DNA of 17,432 nucleotides from TMED14 sp041179465. Its GTDB lineage: Bacteria; Bacteroidota; Bacteroidia; Flavobacteriales; Schleiferiaceae. The position numbers and the translations under genes were made by a program. Location of the stretch: NCBI GenBank assembly GCA_041179465.1, contig JBEGTJ010000037.1, positions 1-17,432 on the forward strand, written 5' to 3'. Positions 12,941-17,432 of this stretch are shown here, piece after piece. The notes beneath the pieces are model-generated. The model ran no database searches, was not told the origin of the DNA, and worked only from the letters and a program-made list of their open reading frames with translations. Every line of letters begins with the position of its first letter. Within the stretch, counting starts at the first letter, position 1.

Positions 12941-14368
12941 TTAGTTCAAATCGTTGTCGTCAATGAGTTTGAGGAATCCGTCGGCCCAGCGCTTGAAAAA
13001 GTCGCCCTTGGCCTTAGTCTTTTGGGGTTGCTCGGCGGCACTTCCCGCGGAGGGCACCGTTTCGAGTTCGGCCTCGGTGAGGGCCTCGGGGGCCAATTCG
13101 GCCGCGGGCTCGGCTTGGGCCACCGGGAAGTCCCACGAAGCCTCCAGCGCTGCGGGCTCAGAAGCCGCTTCGCTCAGGGGTTCGCGCACAAAACCTTCGA
13201 CGTCGCGGCCTTCCAGCCCCTTCATCAGAAGGCCCACCGCGGTCGCGTACATCGGCGAATTCAGCACGTGGTCCGACGGAAGGGCGGCCAGGTGCTCGTT
13301 GGGGTAGCCAATGCGCGTGTCCATTCCGGTGAGGTACTCCACCAGCTGCTTGACGTGCTTGAGTTGGCTTCCGCCGCCCGTAATCACCACGCCGGCGATC
13401 AGCTTGCGCGACGGCTGGTCGTAGCCGTAGTTCTTGATTTCGGTAAACACCGCGTTGATGATTTCGGTGGTGCGGGCGTGAATGATGCGGCTCAACGTCT
13501 TGAGGCTGATTTCCTTAGGGTCGCGTCCGCGCAAACCGGGAATCGAGACGATCTCGTTTTCTTTGTTTTCGCCGGGCCACGCGGAACCGAACTTCACTTT
13601 GAGCTGCTCGGCCTGCTTCTCGATGATGCTGCAGCCCTCCTTGATGTCGTTGGTGATGATGTTTCCGCCGTAGGGAATCACCGCCGTGTGGCGAATGATG
13701 CCGTCTTTGAAAATGGCGATGTCGGTGGTTCCGCCGCCGATGTCGACGAGCACCACGCCGGCCTCCTTCTCTTCTTGGCTGAGCACGGCCTCGGCGCTCG
13801 CCAGTGGCTCGAGGTTGATGGCCTTGAGGTCGAGGTCGGCCGACTTCACGCAGCGGGCGATGTTGCGAATGCTCGTCACCTGGCCCACGACGATGTGGAA
13901 CGTGGCCTCAAGGCGCGCGCCGTACATCCCGCGGGGCTCTTTGATGTCGCCCTGGCCGTCGACCTTGTACTCTTGCGGAATCACGTGAATGATCTCCTCG
14001 CCCGGCATCATCGCCAGCTTGTGGACGTTCTCGGTCAAGCGCTCGAGGTCGAGCTCGTCGATCACTTCTTCGGCGTCGACGCGCGTGATGTAGTCGCTGT
14101 GCTGCAGGCTGCGGATGTGCTGGCCGGCGATGCCCACTACGACGCCGTTGATGTCCCATCCGCAGTCGATCTTGGCCGCTTCTACGGCTTGCTGGATCGA
14201 CTCGATGGTTTGCGTGATGTTCACCACGACGCCGCGCTGAACGCCCATGCTTGGGGCGGTTCCGTAGCCAAGAATTTCGAGCTTGCGGTGGGCGTCGAGG
14301 CGGCCGACGAGCACGGCGATTTTGGTGGTGCCGATGTCAAGACCTACGGCAATGCGGTGCGTGTTCAT
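12941..14368 (-). CDS. ftsA: Cell division protein FtsA
   Basis: A 475-residue actin-like ATPase that tethers FtsZ filaments to the membrane and recruits later division proteins. The phosphate 1 loop is GLDIGTTKIAVL (9-20), the phosphate 2 loop is LVDIGGGTTDIAIF (207-220), and the adenosine-type motif VVITGGGSQL lies near 327-336. Between subdomains IA and IIA lies the FtsA-specific 1C region (about 84-165). The tail from about 390 is an acidic Ala/Glu/Pro-rich linker. It ends in KGDFFKRWADGFLKLIDD, a good amphipathic helix for membrane binding. The start is the ATG at 14368 (MNTHRIAVGL), which overlaps the ftsQ stop as ATGA; an upstream extension in this frame only reads through ftsQ. ftsZ follows after 4 nt. 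The linker resembles that of FtsZ, including a Trp-centred motif. Confidence 0.97.
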   Translation of the reverse strand: MNTHRIAVGLDIGTTKIAVLVGRLDAHRKLEILGYGTAPSMGVQRGVVVNITQTIESIQQAVEAAKIDCGWDINGVVVGIAGQHIRSLQHSDYITRVDAEEVIDELDLERLTENVHKLAMMPGEEIIHVIPQEYKVDGQGDIKEPRGMYGARLEATFHIVVGQVTSIRNIARCVKSADLDLKAINLEPLASAEAVLSQEEKEAGVVLVDIGGGTTDIAIFKDGIIRHTAVIPYGGNIITNDIKEGCSIIEKQAEQLKVKFGSAWPGENKENEIVSIPGLRGRDPKEISLKTLSRIIHARTTEIINAVFTEIKNYGYDQPSRKLIAGVVITGGGSQLKHVKQLVEYLTGMDTRIGYPNEHLAALPSDHVLNSPMYATAVGLLMKGLEGRDVEGFVREPLSEAASEPAALEASWDFPVAQAEPAAELAPEALTEAELETVPSAGSAAEQPQKTKAKGDFFKRWADGFLKLIDDNDLN

Positions 14369-15120
14369 GGTTGGCTGGGGGTAGAAGTTCGGGTAAAGAC
14401 CACTTGGTCCTCGAAGCGCACGTCGAGGCGCTCGAGCTGGTCCAAAAACTGATTTTGCAGCGCGTAGGCATAAATCGCCTTGGCGCGGTGGGCTTTGTCG
14501 GCAAACGCGGAGGCGTCGCCCCACACCACGCGGTGCGGATGCCATTCGGGGAACGCCGTGAAGCCGGTTTCGGGGGCGAAATCCAGGGCGTACCATCCGC
14601 CGCGGAATGCCGAATGCTGGGCGGCGCGGTCCAAAAGCCGCAGCGCTTCGAGGCGGCGAGCGCGGGTGTAGGTGCCGGTCACCAGCGGAAGTCGGGGGTT
14701 GTCGTGCTTCGAAATGGGGAATAGGTTGCCCGAAGCGTCGCAGTACGCGCTTTGTATTCCGTTCGAAATGCGTGCTTTAGCTTCTTTTTGCTTCACGACG
14801 CTGTAGACTGTTCCATCCCACGATGAAAATACCTCGGCGTTTTTCACCTGCGGGTGGCTTTTGAGCTTTTCTTCTAACAGCGGAATGTTGATTTCTTTGA
14901 GGTTTTGGCCCTTCCACGGCGCACCCGCCTCAGCCAGAATGGGATGCAGGTCGCGGGCGATCAAAAGCACCTGTTCCGGCGGCTGGTGGATGCGGATTTT
15001 GGCGGCCCGCACGGCGCCGGTGCCCCGAGGCTGAAGGCCGAGGGCAATGCCCGCTCCGAGCCCGGTCAGTCCGACGAGCCACGAGGCGATCACGACGGTT
15101 TGGCGCATCCAGGGTTTCAT
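14365..15120 (-). CDS. ftsQ: Cell division protein FtsQ
   Basis: A 251-residue single-pass inner-membrane protein of the divisome. A short cytoplasmic end (MKPWMRQ) precedes one transmembrane helix (about 9-29). A POTRA-like region (about 41-112) includes NLKEINIPLLEEKLKSHPQV and KNAEVFSSWDGTVYSVVKQK. The beta domain includes YCDASGNLFPIS and NPRLPLVTG, both typical of Bacteroidota FtsQ. The sequence is poorly conserved across phyla, so position between murC and ftsA matters as much as similarity. The start at 15120 overlaps the murC stop as ATGA, and its own stop overlaps ftsA in the same way. A much longer frame extending to 16497 is only a shadow of murC. In the divisome it would work with FtsL and FtsB, which are not in this window. 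Confidence 0.92.
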   Translation of the reverse strand: MKPWMRQTVVIASWLVGLTGLGAGIALGLQPRGTGAVRAAKIRIHQPPEQVLLIARDLHPILAEAGAPWKGQNLKEINIPLLEEKLKSHPQVKNAEVFSSWDGTVYSVVKQKEAKARISNGIQSAYCDASGNLFPISKHDNPRLPLVTGTYTRARRLEALRLLDRAAQHSAFRGGWYALDFAPETGFTAFPEWHPHRVVWGDASAFADKAHRAKAIYAYALQNQFLDQLERLDVRFEDQVVFTRTSTPSQP

Positions 15121-16454
15121 GCTTCGGCGCGGATTAAGCGTTCCACGTGCGGAACCAGTCGGTCGATGTCGCCCGCGCCCACCGTGGCCACCACGGTGGC
15201 GGGCTGGCTCGCCAGCCATTGCGCGCCGCGGTCGTACGGCACGAGCTGCGCGCCCGGGATCCGGGCCGCCAGCATCGCGCTGTCGACGCCCGCCATGGCG
15301 CGCTCGCGGGCGGCATAAATGGGCAAAATGCCGACGAAGTCGGCGGCCCCGAGGGCCTCGGCAAATCCCGCGGCGAAGTCGCGGGTGCGGCTGTAGAGGT
15401 GGGGCTGAAAGAGCAAGGCGATTTTTTGGCCCGGAAACATTCCGCGCAGGGCTTCGATGAACCGCCGCAGTTCCGTGGGGTGGTGGGCGTAGTCGTCGAT
15501 GTAGTGGCGGCCGGCGGCGCTCGCGCGGCGGTCGAACCGCCGCGCTACCCCGCGAAAGCCGGCGATGGCTTCGCCGATCGCCGCAGCGGGCATGCCCACT
15601 GCGTGGGCCAGCGCCGCCGCCGCAACGGCGTTTTCGACGTTGTGCAGCCCGGGGAGTCCGGCGTGGGTGGGAACTTCGATGCCGTCGAGCACCAGCGTGA
15701 AGGCCTGTACGCCGCCTTCGAGGCGCACGTCGCGGTACGTGTAGCGGTCGCCGGGGCGACCGTAGGTCTCGGCTCCGGCCAGCTCGGCGCAGCCCGGGCC
15801 CGCGAACAGCGGCCCCTTCACTTGGGCGGCAAAGGCCCGAAACCCGTCGACCACGGAGTCGGCTTCGCCGTAAATGTCGAGGTGGTCGGCGTCGGTGCTC
15901 GTGATCACTGCGGCGCTCGGGTGCAGGTGCAGAAAGGAGCGGTCGAATTCGTCGGCCTCGACCACGCTGAGGTCGGCCGGTCCGGGGAGGCAGTTCGAGT
16001 TGAAGTTGGTCGCGATTCCGCCTAAAAAGGCTTGGAGCGGTTGGTGCTGGTGGAGCATCCAGGCGAGCATGGCCGAGGTCGTGGTTTTGCCGTGGGTGCC
16101 GCCGACGGCCAGGCAGGTGCCGGCGTTGGCGATTTGGCCCAAGAGCTCGGCGCGCTTGAGGAGGGTGCGGCCCTGGGCTTTGGCGGCTGCGAGCTGGGGG
16201 TGGTCGGCGGGGATCGCCGGGGTGTAGATGATCCACGCGTCGGCCGGAACCTTCCAGGCCTCGAGCGACTCGTCGAAGCGCAGCACGGCCCCTTCCGCGG
16301 CAAGGGCGTCGGTGAGGTCTGAGGGGGTTTTGTCGTAGCCGCTCACGGGAATTCCGCGCGCCATGGCCCAACGGGCCAGCGACGACATGCCGATGCCGCC
16401 GATGCCCAAAAAGTCGAGCGCGGGAATGCCGTTTAACGCGTTTATGCCCGCCAT
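15117..16454 (-). CDS. murC: UDP-N-acetylmuramate--L-alanine ligase MurC
   Basis: A 445-residue MurC, the cytoplasmic ATP-dependent ligase that adds L-Ala to UDP-MurNAc, the first amino-acid step of peptidoglycan precursor synthesis. The N-terminal nucleotide-sugar domain begins FLGIGGIGMSSLARW (15-29). The ATP P-loop is GGTHGKTTT (118-126). The central domain has VVEADEFDRSFL, and the Mur-family motif HNVENAVAAAALA starts at 271. The C-terminal domain has the conserved DDYAHHPTELR at 320-330. Length is slightly below the usual 450-490. Two starts are possible: ATG 16454 (MAGINAL), overlapping murG by 13 nt, and ATG 16472, overlapping by 31 nt. The shorter is preferred because it leaves a normal-length leader before the GIGGIGMS motif. 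Frames reaching further into murG are shadows. Confidence 0.96.
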   Translation of the reverse strand: MAGINALNGIPALDFLGIGGIGMSSLARWAMARGIPVSGYDKTPSDLTDALAAEGAVLRFDESLEAWKVPADAWIIYTPAIPADHPQLAAAKAQGRTLLKRAELLGQIANAGTCLAVGGTHGKTTTSAMLAWMLHQHQPLQAFLGGIATNFNSNCLPGPADLSVVEADEFDRSFLHLHPSAAVITSTDADHLDIYGEADSVVDGFRAFAAQVKGPLFAGPGCAELAGAETYGRPGDRYTYRDVRLEGGVQAFTLVLDGIEVPTHAGLPGLHNVENAVAAAALAHAVGMPAAAIGEAIAGFRGVARRFDRRASAAGRHYIDDYAHHPTELRRFIEALRGMFPGQKIALLFQPHLYSRTRDFAAGFAEALGAADFVGILPIYAARERAMAGVDSAMLAARIPGAQLVPYDRGAQWLASQPATVVATVGAGDIDRLVPHVERLIRAEA

Positions 16455-17432
16455 GTCCAGAGTCGTTCGCATTCGTTGACGATGTCGGCGGCCGCATGGG
16501 GCTTGGCGAGTTTGCGCGCGTTGCCGCGAAGGAGTTCGAGCTCGTCGGGTCGGTACAGCAGGCCGTGCACGTGGCCGCAGAGGTTGGCGATGTTGACCTC
16601 GGGCATGATGACCGCCGCCCCGGCGGCTACCAGGCTCTGGGCGTTGTGGGTTTGGTGGTCTTCGGCGACGTTGGGCGACGGAACGAGCACCGAGGCCGAC
16701 CCCGCACAGGTGAGTTCGCTGAGGGTTCCAGCACCGGCGCGCGACAGCACCAGGTCGGCGGCGCGCAGCACGCTGGGCATGTCGTCGATGAAGGCGCTGA
16801 TTTGGCGTCCGCGCCCCTGCCCAAAGCGGGCGATGAGGTCTTGGGCATAAAAGCGTCCGCACTGCCAAAAGATTTGGATGTCGCTGGAACGCCACATGTT
16901 TTCGCACGAGGCCACGCCCTCATTGATGGCACGGGCCCCCTGGCTTCCGCCGAGGATCAAGACGAGGGGCTTGGCCGGGTCGTAGCCCAGCGAGATTTTG
17001 GCTTCGGCGCGCAGGGCTTCGGTGGTGGGCGTGCCGGCCAAGGCCGCCAGGTCGGGGCGCACGGGGTTGCCGGTAAAGCGAATTCGGTCGGCGGGGAAGG
17101 CCGATTCCATTCCGGGGTAGGCCACGCAGATGGCTCCGGCCTTTTTGCTCAGCCATCGGTTGGTCCAGCCCGCAAAGCTGTTTTGCTCCTGGATCAAGGT
17201 CGGAATGCCCATGCGCTGGGCGACCCAAAGGGTTGGTCCGCTCACGTAGCCTCCGGTTCCGATGACCAGGTGCGGACGTTCGCGCTCCATGATGGCCCGC
17301 ACGCGCCGCAGGCTGCTCCAGATTTTGGCGGGTAGGCTGAGGTTGGCCCAGAGCTTTTTGCGCTGGAAGCCGGCGATGCGAATGCCTTCGATGGGAAAGC
17401 CGGCCGCAGGGACGCGCTCCATTTCCATGCGG
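16442..17432 (-). CDS. murG: MurG glycosyltransferase, N-terminus beyond the window
   Basis: The C-terminal 330 residues or so of MurG, the membrane-associated enzyme that adds GlcNAc from UDP-GlcNAc to lipid I to make lipid II. The missing N-terminal stretch, perhaps 35 residues, would hold the glycine-rich GGTGGH loop. Visible family blocks are LVIGTGGYVSGP, PTLIQEQNSFAGWTNRWLSK, IRFTGNPVR, the second glycine-rich loop LILGGSQGARAIN, and FIDDMPSVLRAADLVLSRAG followed by GTLSELTCAG and EDHQTHNA, which bind the UDP-GlcNAc donor. The frame is open to the window edge (RMEMERVP), matching the usual region after the first loop, so the ATG at 17428 is internal. It precedes murC with a 13-nt overlap, and the operon must continue upstream outside the window. 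Confidence 0.96.
   Translation of the reverse strand, partial: RMEMERVPAAGFPIEGIRIAGFQRKKLWANLSLPAKIWSSLRRVRAIMERERPHLVIGTGGYVSGPTLWVAQRMGIPTLIQEQNSFAGWTNRWLSKKAGAICVAYPGMESAFPADRIRFTGNPVRPDLAALAGTPTTEALRAEAKISLGYDPAKPLVLILGGSQGARAINEGVASCENMWRSSDIQIFWQCGRFYAQDLIARFGQGRGRQISAFIDDMPSVLRAADLVLSRAGAGTLSELTCAGSASVLVPSPNVAEDHQTHNAQSLVAAGAAVIMPEVNIANLCGHVHGLLYRPDELELLRGNARKLAKPHAAADIVNECERLWTWRA

Noticed and set aside
14369..14596. Long N-terminal extension of FtsA
   Set aside because: The region is ftsQ in another frame. FtsA homologues begin close to the GLDIGTTK loop, matching ATG 14368.
15121..16497. 460-codon extension of the FtsQ frame into murC
   Set aside because: The extension is Arg/Pro/Ala-rich and lies opposite codon phase to a perfect MurC. 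FtsQ begins at ATG 15120 with an ATGA overlap.

Overview
The window is GC-rich chromosomal DNA (about 60% G+C by eye) from a member of the Bacteroidota, most likely a flavobacterium. The evidence is the FtsZ C-terminal tail ending in SFLHDNVD, flavobacterial-type HflX, glutaryl-CoA-dehydrogenase-like and cytochrome-B-like membrane proteins, the gene order murG-murC-ftsQ-ftsA-ftsZ-yqeY, the near absence of Shine-Dalgarno sequences, and repeated copies of the Bacteroidota promoter element TAnnTTTG. The G+C content is high for that group. Coding density is very high: no stretch over 100 bases lacks a gene, and no RNA genes, insertion sequences or CRISPR arrays were seen.

Layout. (1) Bases 1-2089, plus strand: the 3' end of dtd, a MazG-like NTP pyrophosphohydrolase overlapping it, then a glutaryl-CoA-dehydrogenase-type acyl-CoA dehydrogenase followed 3 nt later by a small cysteine-rich lipoprotein. 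A strong hairpin at 2093-2131 closes this region. (2) Bases 2181-6057, minus strand: a small four-helix membrane protein, the ribosome-associated GTPase hflX, a radical SAM protein of unknown substrate, and a COG1092-like methyltransferase joined to it by an ATGA overlap. (3) Bases 6154-10223: maeB (malic enzyme with a phosphotransacetylase-like domain, plus strand), an MFS transporter (minus) whose 3' end overlaps maeB by 44 bp, and a divergent outer-membrane beta-barrel candidate (plus). (4) Bases 10227-17432, minus strand: a tightly packed division and cell-wall operon, murG (partial)-murC-ftsQ-ftsA-ftsZ-yqeY, with overlaps of 13, 4 and 4 nt, a 4-nt gap, and an 11-nt overlap.

How the genes work together. 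MurG and MurC make peptidoglycan precursors. FtsQ, FtsA and FtsZ build the divisome. The MaeB, acyl-CoA dehydrogenase and MazG/Dtd proteins are general metabolism and quality control.

I found no defence system, biosynthetic cluster or mobile element. The most notable signals are two. First, promoter boxes sit only 4-6 nt upstream of start codons at five genes, which predicts leaderless mRNAs and corrects two gene starts. Second, FtsZ is 752 residues long, with a roughly 350-400-residue acidic Ala/Glu/Pro linker carrying recent in-frame repeats and Trp/Phe-centred motifs, one of which resembles a motif in the FtsA tail.
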